Source of the DNA: Rhynochetos jubatus
Taxonomy: Eukaryota > Chordata > Aves > Eurypygiformes > Rhynochetidae
Length of the DNA stretch: 64,000 nucleotides
NCBI GenBank assembly: GCA_027574665.1
Contig: CM050656.1
Span: forward strand, 14,707,501 to 14,771,500
Reading direction: 5' to 3'
The stretch's first letter is position 1. Each line of letters opens with the position of its first letter. Below, in pieces: positions 34,501 to 48,020 of the stretch. The notes beneath the pieces were generated by a model, which saw only the letters and a program-made list of their open reading frames with translations, was not told the DNA's origin and did no database searches. Both the position numbers and the translations under genes were made by a program.

Positions 34501-36644
34501 ATTCTTTCTACTACTAAATGATAATGTATGTCCACAATTCAGTTTTACTGCCTTTTTTATCACCCAGGACACAACTAAGATTCATTTCCTGCAATGACTC
34601 CGTACGAATTAGTCAAGAGATGATTATGTTTTCACAAGATACTAATTCAAACAGAGAATAGAAGATTTCCATTACACTTTTATAATATGCAACTCTCGCA
34701 CCTCTTCTAAGAGGTTTATGAAAAAAAATCATGGTTGCAAAGTTCATATTTCAAATACCTTCAACAGCCCATTATTGTTTGAGTTTATTGTTCTGATTAG
34801 ATATTTTTTTTTTTTAAAAACTGACCTAAAAGATGCAGCTGAGAATTTATCTGGATGGAATCTTCCTGTACATTTAGAGAGGAATATTTGCTTTGCTTCT
34901 GCTTCTGCAATACTTTCTCAGGGTCGAAGGTGTAAGTACTGTATTTACTTATTTATGCAATGATCCTCATTAAGGGATTCTCTCAATGAGAGATGTACAG
35001 CATGAGCAACTCAGAAATAGGCTCTTCTTCAGGAAAGCATGATAAGTGAAAGTACAAACCTAAATTTCTTATTACAGATTATTATTACACCGATTATTTT
35101 TTTGTAAATTGTAAGGCTCTACACTTTCGAACTGACGTAGAATTTTTAGCTTGTGTTTAGGACTGAAATAAGGAAAAAATAAAACCCAAACAGGGTTACA
35201 GTTTTATTCCCAATAAATGGAAATTATTATTTTTTTGTTTGGCACTGCCGAGAAATAAAAATGATACATTTTAACTTTGTAGTTGTCTTTTAAAATATGC
35301 TAGGTTTTGAAAAATAGAAGATCTTATGGATGAAAATATAAATTCACAAAATGAATTGCCTCCAATACCATCTTTGAAATAGCTGGATAAGTAAAACACA
35401 ATTTTGCTATGAAAATGGGAATTACTGCTGTAGCAACGCTATCTTTTCGACGAAAACCTACCAGTAAGTTTCCATAGAGTTTGATTCACTGCTAAGTATT
35501 TTGAAGCTTTTCTAGAATGAAAGGCTGAGACAGCTGTAAAAATTTAGTCTCCACCAGCCTAGTTGATTCAGCAAGGAATTAGCCATGCTCAGGAAGTCCT
35601 TAAAAAGATATTCTATTCTGAGGTGTCAAACCATGAAGATATGTGGAGCTACTGTAATTGAGCAGTGCAGAACACATGTCTACATATTAAATACTGTGAG
35701 TTAAACAGTTGCACAAAATCTCTGCCTCACACTGGAGGCTTTATGAACAGTGTTGCTTTTCCCTTTGTTTGTGTCCTCCTAGACCAGTGAGAAGAAAGGA
35801 CAAGGTCATCATTTTGAATCTTTAGGAATGAGGTTCACTTCTGCTTTTGGAACACATCAAAAGGGCATTTTCTGGCCCTCAAACAGTACAAAGAGTGGGA
35901 TGACCCTTCTCCAGGGTTCTTTTAGAGAAATTGCCTTCATCTCCTCTTGAAGTGCTTAACCTTCTCTTCGCAGTTTGGCTCCAACATGTAATTATATACA
36001 ATTATCAGCACTTTGATTGTAGTGTCTTCAATTATATTAAGAAAAAAATTCTAACCTTCATCATTCTTGGGAATAAAAGTTGAAAATGTGACTGCTGAAC
36101 AAAAGACATTAAAATAAATTAAATATTATTGAAATCATTATTGATTACTCAACTGCAGGAATTATGTGAGTATGGACTCATGCTTTTTAATGCTTGGGAA
36201 TGTAATAGATAATAGACCTTCAATCAAGTCATTGCTGTTAACTTTACTGCATTACTGTGCTGCAGAATACAGCAACAGAAAACAATATTAAAACCCCTAG
36301 GGCACTGTCCTGGAGTCTAGAAATGCTAGGCTCTGTTTTCTACCCTATATGATAAATTTAGAAGGTGGAGAGTTATATTACTCTGATCAGCTCTACTGTA
36401 GTCTTCATACTTTCAGAACTGTCAGTGTATTTCAACATCTTCTGTGCAAAAAGCAGTGAACATATAATCCAATTTTAAGACACATTATTTCATCACCATG
36501 TTAATCTTTATAATGCAATTATCATCTGAGTGCAGATCCTGTGTACCTAAGTTCTAGCCTGAGTGTTGGTAAAATAATTCTATATTCAACAATACAGTGG
36601 CACAACTTGTTCTCACATTTTTATGAACTTAGGGTTAATCTGAC
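28575..36644. other. Eight kilobases of AT-rich DNA without recognised genes or repeats
   Basis: I find no gene, LINE or SINE here. Open frames reach about 93 codons (29701-29982, plus strand) but also overlap frames on the other strand and show no domain, start context or splice signals. An A14 run lies at 32106-32119. The sequence near 33660-33770 has a weak 'GCACCT... AAGCACCTAGGAG' cadence like old sauropsid repeats, but not enough to call. Confidence 0.45.
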
Positions 36645-36666
36645 TTTTTTTTTTTTTTTTTTTTTT
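36645..36666. repeat. T22 homopolymer
   Basis: Twenty-two T followed by GCATACAC. The minus-strand lysine-rich open frame that crosses it is an artefact. Confidence 0.95.
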
Positions 36667-37040
36667 GCATACACTAATATGTACTTTTGCATCATAGACC
36701 CATAAAAGACAGTGGGCTCTATGAAGTCCTGAAGTAGATTTCTACATAGCCGTGAACTTCCCTTGAAAAGACCAAAGTGCTTTTTCCTAAATGAACTGTG
36801 TATAAAGATGCTAAGAATCATTAGTATATATTAGGTAAACATTGCTGCAGTTTGGTTTAAAGGATAGGGAAATGTGCAATCATGCTGCAGGTATGTGGAA
36901 AGTAATTTTCTAAGAAGTGGCCTTGATTTGGGGAGTCACTGATAACAAATTGTTCAGTGTCTGAATCGTCTGGGTGGTCTGAGCCAAGCTGAAAGGTATC
37001 TTTGAACTAGAAGTCTTTTTGTGCTTTGCAGTAAGTCTAT
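36667..37040. other. Noncoding DNA between T22 and CR1 copy C
   Basis: Nothing recognised. It forms the 3' flank of the minus-strand CR1 copy. Confidence 0.45.
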
Positions 37041-37870
37041 TTCACAGAACCACAGGAACACAGAATGCTAGGGGTTGGAAGGGAACTTTGCAGATCCTCT
37101 AGTGCAACCCCCTAACAAAGCAGATTCATCTAGAGCAGATTGGACAGGAATGCATCCAGTCAGGTTTTGAATATCTCCAGAGAAGGAGACTCCTCAGATT
37201 CTCTGGGCAGCCAGTTCCAGTACTCTGGCATCCTCAAAGTGAAGAAGTTTTTCCTCATGTTGAGATGGAATTTTCTGCACATTCCAATTTGTGCCTGTTG
37301 CCCCTTGTCTTGTTGCTGGGCACCACTGAAAAGAGTCTGTTCCCACCTTCTTGATACCTGCTCTGTAGATGTGTATAAACATTGACAAAATCCCTTTTCA
37401 GTCTTCTCCAGGCTAAACAGACCCAGCTCTCTCAGCCTTTCCTCATCAGAGAGGTGTTCCATTCCCTTGATCATCTTCATAGCCTTCTGCTGGACTCTCT
37501 TCAGTAGTTTCCTATCTTTCTTGAAGTGGGGAGCACAGAAGGGGACACAGTACTCCAGATGAGGCCTCAGTAGGGCAGATGGGGAAGATAACTTCCCTCG
37601 ACCTGCTGCTACCCAGGATACTGTTGGTCGCCTTGTCCACCAGGGCACATTGCTGGCTTGTGCCAACTCCTTGTCCACCAGGACTCACAGGTTTCTCACT
37701 GCAGACCTGCTTTCCAGAAGGCCAATTCCCAACCTGGACTGGTGCCTGGGTTGTTCCTCCCAAGGTTCAGGACCCCATACTTGCCCTTGTTGAACTTCAG
37801 TATCTTCCTCTCCACTAAACTTTCTAGCCTGTCCAAGTCCCATTGTATGTGACACAGCCTTCTGGTGTAT
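37041..37870 (-). mobile_element. CR1 LINE copy C, 5' truncated, complete 3' end
   Basis: Read on the minus strand, it starts (5' truncation) at about 37870 in the ACACCAGAAGGCTGTG region after the FADD box. It runs through the C-terminal part of ORF2 and ends with CCCTTCCAACCCCTAGCATT and degenerate CTGTG-ended repeats at about 37041-37075. This is the usual structure of a dead-on-arrival CR1. Over the shared part it closely resembles copy B, including the unusual GTGCAGAAAATTCCATCTCA segment, so the two belong to one subfamily. Confidence 0.92.
37130..37866 (-). pseudogene. CR1 ORF2 C-terminal fragment
   Basis: The best-preserved CR1 peptide in the window. A frame of about 170 codons (37160-37678) reads LRPHLEYCVPFCAPHFKKDR, LLKRVQQKAMKMIKGMEHLS, DEERLRELGLFSLEKTEKG, then FHLNMRKNFFTLRMPEYWN and SPSLEIFKT. 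This is the conserved region downstream of the reverse transcriptase palm. It stops at a TGA (37160-37162) thirteen codons short of the family end; the remaining codons (LDAFLSNLL) stay in frame to the TAG at 37130-37132. The first part (37680-37866) is in another frame. It lacks the catalytic domain and so cannot act on its own. Confidence 0.88.
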
Positions 37871-40399
37871 CTCGGAATGACTTTTAAAATGGCCTTTTAC
37901 ATGAATTTTCAAATAAATATAGAAGGGTTTAGAAGAGAAGACAATTTTTTTTCTAGTGTATCTCCTCGTATTTTTAGACATTAACATTTTAAGTTTCATA
38001 CATACAGTTGTACTCACTGGTTTTAATATATTTTAAAGGGGTATTTCAGTTTATATGTTTACAGAACGTATTCCAGTGCTGTCTAGCACTCCCAATCATA
38101 AGCTATACCCTGCTCATGTAAGAAAACAAATAGAGGCCCAAACTTACTCCCATTTCAGATGGGCCAGATATCAGGTAACTTCAGCTAGATGCTACATAAC
38201 TTTAGTGGTATTGCTTTGGGCTAAAAAGCTCTGTTTCTTTCACATTTAAGGAAAATGAAAGGATGGAAGTATAGTAAGATTTTCTGTAATTTGTGTTAGA
38301 TTTGTACTGACAATTTCTGAGCACCTATTAATTCAAAGATATTCTCAGAAACCAATGCATATTTCTCTTTATATTCTTGGGCCTCTTTAATCTGCTGCCA
38401 CCCATGTACTAAATGAAAAAAAGGAACAGTAAAAATATGCTCTGTTTTAATTTCTTCCAAAATGTTTGTCATATGGGTAAGCAGATAGTTACTTCGAATT
38501 TTCTGTGAATTGTTCTCTTAACTAAATGATGTCAAGTCTCCATTAGGCTATATCACAGTAACAGCTGGAGATGTCCAAAGTGTAGCTATTGCTCATCTGG
38601 GTCATTCTTCAGCATTATATTTTTTCTTATTTTGCTGTATATAATGTGCTAAAGAGTCTGTCTCAGTTTAGCTTATCTGTTAAATACCATCTGAAACACT
38701 CGACCCACATCCCTCAGAATATTAATTATTCTTACGAAGTACAGTAATGCATATTTAGAGTGGTTTTCTAATCTATATTTTTTAATCAAAACTTTTATTT
38801 CTGCTAGGCTTGCTTCTTAATTCACTATGGCTTTGAGTCATAAAATTGAGGAATATCTTATTTCTTCTTGTGTGTTTGCTTACATTTCCTATTTCTAGAT
38901 CATTGTCGGTGGTGATTATTTTTCAGTTTTATTTCCATAGTTTGGAATGGATATATGCTATGGAAGATTTATTCTTGTTGCTCTCATATTTTATTAAGTA
39001 AAAAATCTATAGGAGGCTTACCTAGCAGAAGATTAGACCGGAAAGTGAATGTTGTTCCTAGTTTTCCATCTTCATCCATCCATTTTCATCTTCCATAAGA
39101 AATGCTAAGGCAGAGCTATACAGAAAGCATACAGAACATGGGTACTCCCAAGGAAAACTTTGGATATTCCCTCAGGTTCTCTCCCATATCTGGTTACTCT
39201 TCTTCAGTCATATTTACCTCAGTTAGAGCTTTCTTCTTACCCTTCTACTGCTTATCTGGGTGTTTTATTTGGAGAAAAATTAAATCAGGAGTATGCATAA
39301 TTACTGGATTTTTTTAAATACATAATAATGTTGCTAACAAAACTTTTTTGAAGACAAGATATAGTAAATAGTCATTTTCTCAAATCATTCAACTTGTCTG
39401 AAGTTTGAGTTAGAACCCTTCCAATTCAAATTTAATTCAGTGCGAAATATTTTAGCATACAGTAATGCTTAAATTATCAATATTATATCAACATGGTTGG
39501 TCATTTATAAGTTTTATATGTACATATGATTTGTCTGCCTAAAAGGTAATCCTTTTTTTATAGCTGTATTAGTTGATCTAATGAAAGATATTACCTTTCC
39601 TCTGTGAATCTTGTCCCACATATCCTTAGACCTTCTAGAAAACAGAAGTGGTGCTATTACGGGTATGTTCTCAGTAGCTTTAATAAAAATTAGAGATTAG
39701 AATGAGCTTCACTGACAGAACGTATTTGGCATATAAATAATTCAAGCAAGGAATATATTGTACTTGGATCTGCACATGTACACACAAGTTTGCTAGGGGA
39801 ACAATAAGACTTTGGTCCATCATGATATTTTTATGCAGGTGTATGTGGCAATGTCATTCTATGTTTTTCTACAGCTTGTTAATCCATGCTATTGAAACTA
39901 CACAAAGTAGTAGGAAAATCAGATTTTTTTCCAGCAGTTTAAATACTAGACATTCAACATTTTAAGGCTGTTGATCCTTTTCTCTGAGATACCACTTTTA
40001 CAGTCAACCTGGGTCTGCTGGATTCAGCAGAATTATTTTCAATTTACACAATGTGAGGGAAGAATAAGGCCTTTAGTCACATATTTCGCATCTAGAATTA
40101 TATTAATCTCTTATATTCACATGCCTATGTACACACATAGATAGTGATAGGAGCATGTAAAGAGTCCATTTTACTTTTTCCAGGTTCTGATTATACAGAT
40201 GTTAATTTTCATATTTGGAAAAAGTAGCTTTCATCCTGGAGAAGCAAGAGAAAAATTATAAAACACATCTCATTTTAGAACTCATAAAGCATTTATTCTA
40301 CATGTTTTTGTTCTACAGCTGAAATAAGAGGGGAAAAATTCCCTTTCTCATCTGCCTCCGACATCAGTTACAGAACTGTTCACAAAATAAATGTTATTC
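37871..40399. other. Noncoding AT-rich DNA
   Basis: No gene or repeat recognised. Open frames under 111 codons on either strand are partly shadows of CR1 copy C (its 5' flank) and otherwise unsupported. Confidence 0.45.
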
Positions 40400-40790
40400 C
40401 TGCATGTTAGCAGGCTGTGAAAGTAGAGCTTGAAATGGCTGCCTGATTACAACCTTAACACCAACAGTTCCTTAATCAACACTCCTTAACTCCCTCCAAA
40501 TAAGCTCTATGATGTTATGATTTATTATATTGACTATGGCTTTTTTCCATTTTGCTTTTTAGGATCTCTTAGAAAGTTGTAATTTACTTCCTCCCCACCC
40601 CCTGCTTCCCCTTAGTGAAGTGGCTGCCTTTGATTAGGTTTCCTAGGATTTAGTTCAGAGGGAATTTATTTTTATTCAACTCGAGGGAAAAAAAAAGTGC
40701 AGGTCTAAAAGAATAGGCATTAATAGGTTCACTGCCAAAATAAACCAAAACAAAATCCACAGTATTAGATCTTTGATGTCATTTCCTTTA
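40400..40790. promoter_or_regulatory. Possible conserved noncoding element
   Basis: A non-repetitive block with a CCTCCCCACCCCCTGCTTCCCC tract followed by GCCTTTGATTAGG (a TCF/LEF-like CTTTGAT word) and TAATAGG cores. It contrasts with the AT-only surroundings. Recognition is by texture only. Confidence 0.2.
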
Positions 40791-43700
40791 ATATTTTTGC
40801 TTACTACATAAAAGATAGGAACAGAATTTTCTTCTCTCCTAGTTGCTCAATTTACTTTTTGAGGAAAACCTTGAATCAGAAAGATAAGACTTCGTAGATT
40901 TTTGAAGCAGAAGAGGCAATTTATTCACTACAGTACCTTTCAGAATGAACAACTATTTCTCAAGAGTTTTCGACCAATTATAAAATGAAACCTGTCTTCT
41001 TATTTTGAACAATATATTCTCCCTATGTGGAAGAGATTACTTATACTAAAGGACATGTTTCTATTAATACCTAGTAGAGCCTAAGATGAGATGCAGTACA
41101 TCAAAATACTATCTTAGAAATGAGAACATAATCAGAAAATATTCCAGACAATTACATTCTTCTGCAATACGTTATTAGCTATAACCTTGATCTCTAACCC
41201 TGTCATATAAAAAGTTTACCTGGTGGGCATGTTATCATCTATCATTTTACAATGTGATTTTTGTCCCCTCAGATTCTATTGCATATATTGTTTTGATGCT
41301 TTTGAAACAGATACACAGTCAGACAAACCAATTATCTTACTCCTTGCCTCCTAAGGATAAAAAATATGTTATGAATCTTAGTCTATAGGTGACACACATG
41401 GCTATCTCAGGATGGGGAAAAGGTTTTAATACCCTTTTTTTTAATTCCATGCTATTTTTGTGACTGTCAGTACGATAAAAATGTTGTTATTTGCTGAAAA
41501 AGCCCTGGTGCTGGATTGTAGTTATAACTGCTACTTTGCTTGAGAAATCTGCCTTACTGCAATCTATTTAAATTTGGAGTAAATGTAACAAATACAGTTG
41601 TGGAAACAATTAATGTGTACAATGTGATTTAAATGTGCAGTTCTATCAGAACAATGGTTATTTACAGATGGCATTATGATGTCTAAAAAGCATTCTTTGA
41701 AAAAATTTCCAAAGAATACTACATCTAAATATTTTTACTCTTAAGTGCTTGATTTTGTGGCTTTAGGGAAATACATAGGTGAAAATTTTAACGATGCACA
41801 ACTCCTATAGAATTGTAGTAATTCAACAAATTACTTCAATTTAGTTTAGGATTGACATTTGCAATGACTGTGATAAGATAGTCTCTAAGAATGTCCTATT
41901 ATGAGAGAGAGATACAAATTAATATATACAGTACCTCCCTGTCATTCAGATACTAAAAAGAAACTCTATTTCAACTGAGTTCTAAGTCTTTAAACTACTT
42001 ACAGTACTGTTGGTCAGTTAATTCCCACCCACTTGAATTATTTGTGAATGACAAATTCATGTCATTCATCTTGTTAAAACATTCAATACTTCTGCCACAG
42101 AAGGGGAAAAAGAAGATGCAGAAATGTAAAGGGAGGAGATTAAAGTTCAACAGAAAATACTTTTTCTTTCTCCAGTACTTTTTGAGTTAGCCAGATTAAT
42201 AATATAAAGTCTTAGAATGGTTTTGGCATCAGTCCACTTCAACTGTTTTGAGGCAAGTACTTCAGTTTCATGATTCTTATAAATATACCAGTCTGAGCCT
42301 AACTGAATCTAACATTCAACACCTCTGTGTGTGGAGCAGGCTGTAACTCAGTAACAGACTGTTGATCACCCATCAGGTGGGTCTGAAGTTTGGTCACTAG
42401 AAATTCAGGCTCTTTCATGACATTTTTTATTCTTTGAGTAGTTTAGTCTGTAAGAAAGCAATCTATGCCTTTTAAACTGGTGACAAATTCTCTCTCATGG
42501 AACAGATTGTGGGCCAATGATAAACTGGCCAGTTCCCATTGCTTTCAGTATTGTTCTAAATTATTTGCTTTGGTAATTATTCCATTCATGAAGCCACCCC
42601 TGAAGTCTATTTGCTTCAAAGGCATATTTGAACAGGGCAATGAAATAGAAAGAGATTTACTTCCCTGTGGGTCTCAGAGGTGACCTGGCTAACTACACTG
42701 GCAACCTTCAAAACTCCTTTTGAACAAAGGGTTCAGTACAGTAACTGCTCTTAACAAAATTTTATTTTCTTGTTTGAGAACGTGAGCTCAAATCCATAAG
42801 GAGAAAAACAAAACAAAATAAAACCACTCTTATTTTTATAAAAATTTCTTCTTGGCAGAAAGTGATGCAAGTACTGGATAGATAAAATAGTCTGCAGCTA
42901 GTAGGTTCCTCCAAACAGAAAAGAAATCTCACCTGATTCAACTTCCTTGTTTTAACCATTTATCAAAGAGTAGTTACACCTCTACCTGCAGATATTTTTT
43001 CTTCATAAACATTTGTATTCATTATCATATTTGCAGTTACTAACATTTGCAATATCTGTATGAGACACACATAGTTTCCTTCTATTCTCATTTATATAGT
43101 TAAATATAGAAGCATTAGAAAATCATTAGAAAAAATTGGAAAGTCAATGAGAAGAACAGGAAAATAACATAATCAGGAGTACTTTTTTAGCATTTCGAAT
43201 AAGCCAAAGGTATATCTTCATTGTCATTCACAGCTCTAAAAACCATGTAAACTTTGAGAATAAGGGAGTATCCAGAATGAAAGAAACATACCTCGGGTTT
43301 GACTCCGTACGTATAAAGTTGCCCTTACATTGTCCTAATGTTTAGATCTTTCAAGAAGTTTATACCATTTTCAATGCCACATAACATATGGATGCATAAC
43401 ACCAGCCAATCCTTCTTCAAGCCCTTTTACACTGTGTTTAAGCATGCTGAATTTCATGATTTTTGGTCAACCTTCTCTGGAATTTGCCCACCCTTTTGGG
43501 GTATATCTGCTAAGGGAAAACGTTTAATGAATTGCAAATGAGAAACATGTATAATGAAGAAAGAAAGGCACTTCACATATTCCTGAATAAATTACACGGA
43601 AATGGGTCAATTACATAATAAGAACAACAATAATAACAAAAAAGAAAAACCTCTTCTATCAGATTGTGATAAAAATTGTACAGGTAATATACAGCCAAGA

Positions 43701-45690
43701 TATAGATATCAGAGTCTTAGGTTTAAATTCCAATTATGTGTCTTCTTTTGCAAAATTACTCTCAGAATTCTTAGTCATCTTCTTCTGTGATCTCCCTGTT
43801 ATTACACTAACATCAAACCATTGTAAGGAGGGCTGGTTCTCCTTCATGACAATTCCTTTTTTAACCTGTTAACAGGCTGGTCAACAGTGCCATTGAATTT
43901 CTTTGCCAAATGAGTAGACTGCAGTCTTAAGATCTAAGCTTCGATTACAACTAAAATAAAAATTACAAATCAAAGATGTTGAATTAAACAGTTGCACAAA
44001 TAAAAATGAAATAAAAGGATATCTTGGGTGGGATGATCCTCAGGATAGTTGTTACCACGTAAATAAAAATGGGAGCAGCCTGTTAAGATTTTAACAACAT
44101 AAAGGAGTCCTTCAAAGCCTTTATTTTTCTGAAAAGGAGACATTAGATGGGAGATTACTTTTCAAGAGGTTAAAGATTGTTAGAAGGATGCTATATTAAA
44201 AGGATACATGGAGATCAAGTTTTCTGCTTAAATAAAGCAACAATCTTTCCTTCCTTATGCCAAAGAAAGGGAATTCCTCTGCTTCCTCCTTTCCTCCCAT
44301 CTGACAGCAGATTCAGTAATAGGAAGAACGAGAGAAAACACTGGAAAGTCTTTGAGATACAGGTTGAGTGGTCAGAGCTGTCAATGGAAGTGTCTGCACT
44401 GACTTTTGTTTAAGAAACTGTTACTTCATGCAGTACCTCATTGTCCTAGCTTAAAGGGGAGCAGTTCTATTTCAAGAAATAGATAATACACATAATCATC
44501 TTCACTCAAGTACACTAACTGCTTCTATTATTATGGACTTGTAGATCAGAATCTAGAACAGAGAAAAAGCTTATGTGCAATTTGGCAGGAATAGAATGAA
44601 CTTGTAAAAAGGGAGAGAGAAGGAAAAGTAACTGCAAGAGAATAAGGGAGAAGCAGCATATATGCCTAGAAAAGAAAATAAACCAATAAAAAACTAAACC
44701 AGAAAATACACGGATGTACAGGCACAAGAAAATGATGAAATTACTTCTCAAAACAGGAAGCAACTGAAACTAATGTGCCTGGAAGCATCAGTTTCCCAGG
44801 CTGATGACCAATCTGCTCACTTAAAGGAGTCAGTTGAAGAAGCAAAGTGAGACATAGGCAATAGTAGAACCTGAGAATAACTTCTTAGGTGGGAGGTTCT
44901 GTTTCTTCTTTCCTCTTTGCAATCATAAAGAAAGAGAAAGGAAAAAAAAAAAAGTTAGAAAACCAAAATGGGTTCCCTGACGATTTATAAATGAATGTGA
45001 AATTAATGAAGTTGCCTTAAAAGAGCAAATGCAGTATGCCATCATATTTCCTTTGCCTTTGACCTACCATATGTATGACTTGGCTAACATTTGCATTGAC
45101 CTGTTAATAATTGTAACTATGTAGATGAAGAAAGATAGTAGCTGGTTTAGAAATTTCTATATTAATATTACATTTTAATTGGGAACAAAATGTAATTTCG
45201 GCTGTCTTTCACCAGTGCAACAAACCAGTGATTTCTGTGTGCTCACCATTATCAACAGAATTTTGAAGCCACATAATAACTAATGTGTCAGACAAGTTAG
45301 AGACCTAAATATACTTTTATAGAAGAATGTGATATCTTACTCATCATTCATTCACCTAGTAAAACAGATTGCAATGCTGAAGGCTGTATATGTGACCTAT
45401 TACTGCATATATAATGGCTATCATTTCTGTTCTGTACAGATGATGAATCAACCTTTAAATCAATTTTTTGCAAAGCTGAGTGGAAAGCAGACATAAGCTA
45501 AAAATCTGTCCTTTATCAATTTCAGATGATACACATACACACAGAAATTATGTTGGTTGGATTGGCAAGAAAGCCTTTAGTGTTTACACTGCCATTTCTG
45601 GGACATGACTTCTAAATTTCTACAAGTATTTTGAGTAGTCCCCAAAAGTTATCTGTGTTTGAATTCTCTTCAGGGTGCAAAATGACAGTG
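40791..45690. other. Noncoding AT-rich DNA
   Basis: No gene or named repeat seen. Minor items are A/C-rich simple sequence at about 42805-42825 and (AAC/AAT)n at 43617-43650. Open frames (60-82 codons) have no support. Confidence 0.45.
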
Positions 45691-45697
45691 TGCCAGA

Positions 45698-45710
45698 TGC
45701 TAAATCAGCA
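45698..45710. promoter_or_regulatory. MAF recognition element-like site TGCTAAATCAGCA
   Basis: A 13-bp near-palindrome with both TGC...GCA flanks of the T-type MAF element (TGCTGA-N-TCAGCA) and one changed base outside the variable centre. It sits in a moderately GC-rich block (about 45660-45990) without coding potential. Use in vivo is inference. Confidence 0.25.
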
Positions 45711-47682
45711 CCTCTGATGAGTATGCCAGAATTGGCACGTCACCATATTTTCAACAGCAAATTGCTGATCACCTAACAGTGGTACCCTGTGTCTTTGCCT
45801 TCCTGACCCCAAAAATCAGCCCTAGAGAGTCACTCACAGACTGTGGCACTAATGAAGAAAAAGGGCCTGGGGAGTGACTAAAGTCCATCTCCGGAAACAC
45901 AACCAGCACATGCCTCCAATGCAAGTATTATCTGGTATTTGACATGAAGTTGGTTCCCATCATTGGACTAGATGGAAGATGATCTCCTTTTTCTAAATCA
46001 CTGACATGTTTACAGTTTTTTAGCGGTTTACTCAGATGATGCATCAGTGAAGTATTTTATAGATTTTTGTAGTTTGTGGATATACAGAGAAATGAACACT
46101 GCAGAACCAGTTAGAGAATATTAGGAAACAGACACAAAACAAGTTGCCACAAGATACATTAAGGTGTGATTTTACATAGTGCATAAGCTACTTAATTTAT
46201 GTTGTAGCTCTATGCATGCTTTTAGTTTTACACTAAGATCCTTGGGTTTATTATTCGTGTATTAATTTCAGCCATCACAGTTCTCCTTTTTGACAAGGCT
46301 TGAATAGATTTGATGATTGATTTTTAAAAATTTCTAAACATACCAGCTGAAAACTTTTGATAGTGCAGAATGAGTTTACCAATAATGCTGTAAATGCTCT
46401 GGACACTAAAAGAAGATTGTAAATTCAGCACCTTTCACAGAAAACAGATTTGTTCAATAGTAAATATATTAGTCAAAGTTTAAAATAGACAAAATTATAA
46501 AAAAAAAAAAAAAAAGAAAACGATACCTCAAACTTTGTGCACTCAGATGTAGCCTGAAGTAAGTTTTTTATACCTAAGTAATAAACAACACAAAACAGGT
46601 TAGATAATAAAAGTGCTGACACCATCTTAACTACATCCTAGAGTTGGAAACAGCAATGCTATAATGAGTCAGACTTGTGTCTTTCACAGACATGGTTTCA
46701 TTTTTAGAAGTACTATACTGCTGATGGCCCACATTTGCATTACATAAAATTTAATGATGAAATATCATTTCATCTGAAAAGTATGGAACAGAGATCATTT
46801 TTTATTTAATTAGTTATGAATTTGCCTAAAGGCTTTAGGAACTAGAAATTTTGCAAGCTTTTTTTACAAATTAGTCGTGAAGTAGAAACTGTCTTTTCTG
46901 TTTCTCTATCAAGGTAATGTGCTTTGCTCACATTTATGGGTTGGGTTTTTATTTTTTACTAATGAGCTGTTTCTGATAGTCAGCTGCTTTTTCTGCTCTG
47001 TAGTTCACTGAGGGCACCATGTTATCTGCATTATTCATTACTAGAACTGTGACATACCTTGCTCAGAATCTAAACACAAAACAGTTTCTAGGCATAACTC
47101 TATATCTTCTATAAAAATCATGAATTATGTAATGCACAAATCTCACCACAATAACGTTGCTTCTTTCCCTGGCAAGCGAGTCAGCTATTTTTATTAAATA
47201 TTGCTCATCTGCCATATGGACTCCAGTCTTCAAGTTAATTATGAAACTGAAATATGGTAATACCCTCTGAATTTGTAAAATCATTTTCCAATTAAACTTA
47301 TTTTACAACACCACATATACAAAATAATTTTATATGATTTTGCACATCAGGAACGAGATTTTTTTAATCACCATAACATTACACAAATGCCCATATTTGT
47401 AGTCACTCACAGTGCTCTATATAGAATTAAACATGCCCCAGTGAACAAATTCCATCATTGTTTAAGAAAGCCACAGAGGCTGTAGCAGCTGTAAAACAAA
47501 TGTCAATAAAGAAACAACTACAAAGCTTTTTATTCCTGATTGCTAGTTCTACTATTCTTGGATTATTCTTAATGTTGCATCTGTATGCTTTATGAAGTTG
47601 AAATGGGTAGTATGTGCAAAAAATTTCTAAACTTTTCTATTAGACTTTTTCTATGATTAATATTGCTGAAGTTAAGTAGGAC
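45711..47682. other. Noncoding AT-rich DNA with an A17 run
   Basis: No gene recognised. A run of 17 A lies at 46499-46515. Confidence 0.45.
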
Positions 47683-47708
47683 TTTTTTTTTTTTTTTTTT
47701 TTTTTTTT
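47683..47708. repeat. T26 homopolymer
   Basis: The longest homopolymer in the window, followed by CATTCATAGG. No LINE or SINE body is attached on either side. Confidence 0.95.
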
Positions 47709-48020
47709 CATTCATAGGAACAGGATGATTTGCCTCCAGGAAGAAAACATTTATATGGTTAGACAGGCATTTGGTATGATGAATTAGAAATATTCTTCAT
47801 GACGGTATTTCATACACTTTATGCTGAAGCTGAAAAGCATGATATGTAGCACACTGAAAATCATCATAAAGAATAGCTGATAAATAGCTATATCATGCTT
47901 GCTATTTTGACATTCTTTCACTGAATCCTGTATATGATTCTGTGTATCTTGTGCTGCTTAATAATAAAAGTAGGATTGCCTTCTGAAATTTTATCTAAAA
48001 GGCTATCATGCATAAAACAT

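Noticed and set aside
37579..37852. Open frames on the plus strand across CR1 copy C
   Set aside because: They are the antisense shadow of the CR1 ORF2 fragment.
42465..42683. Plus-strand 72-codon frame with an internal TTTCAG acceptor-like site
   Set aside because: It reads smoothly, but I recognise no family, the acceptor-like site lies inside the frame rather than before it, and no donor follows.
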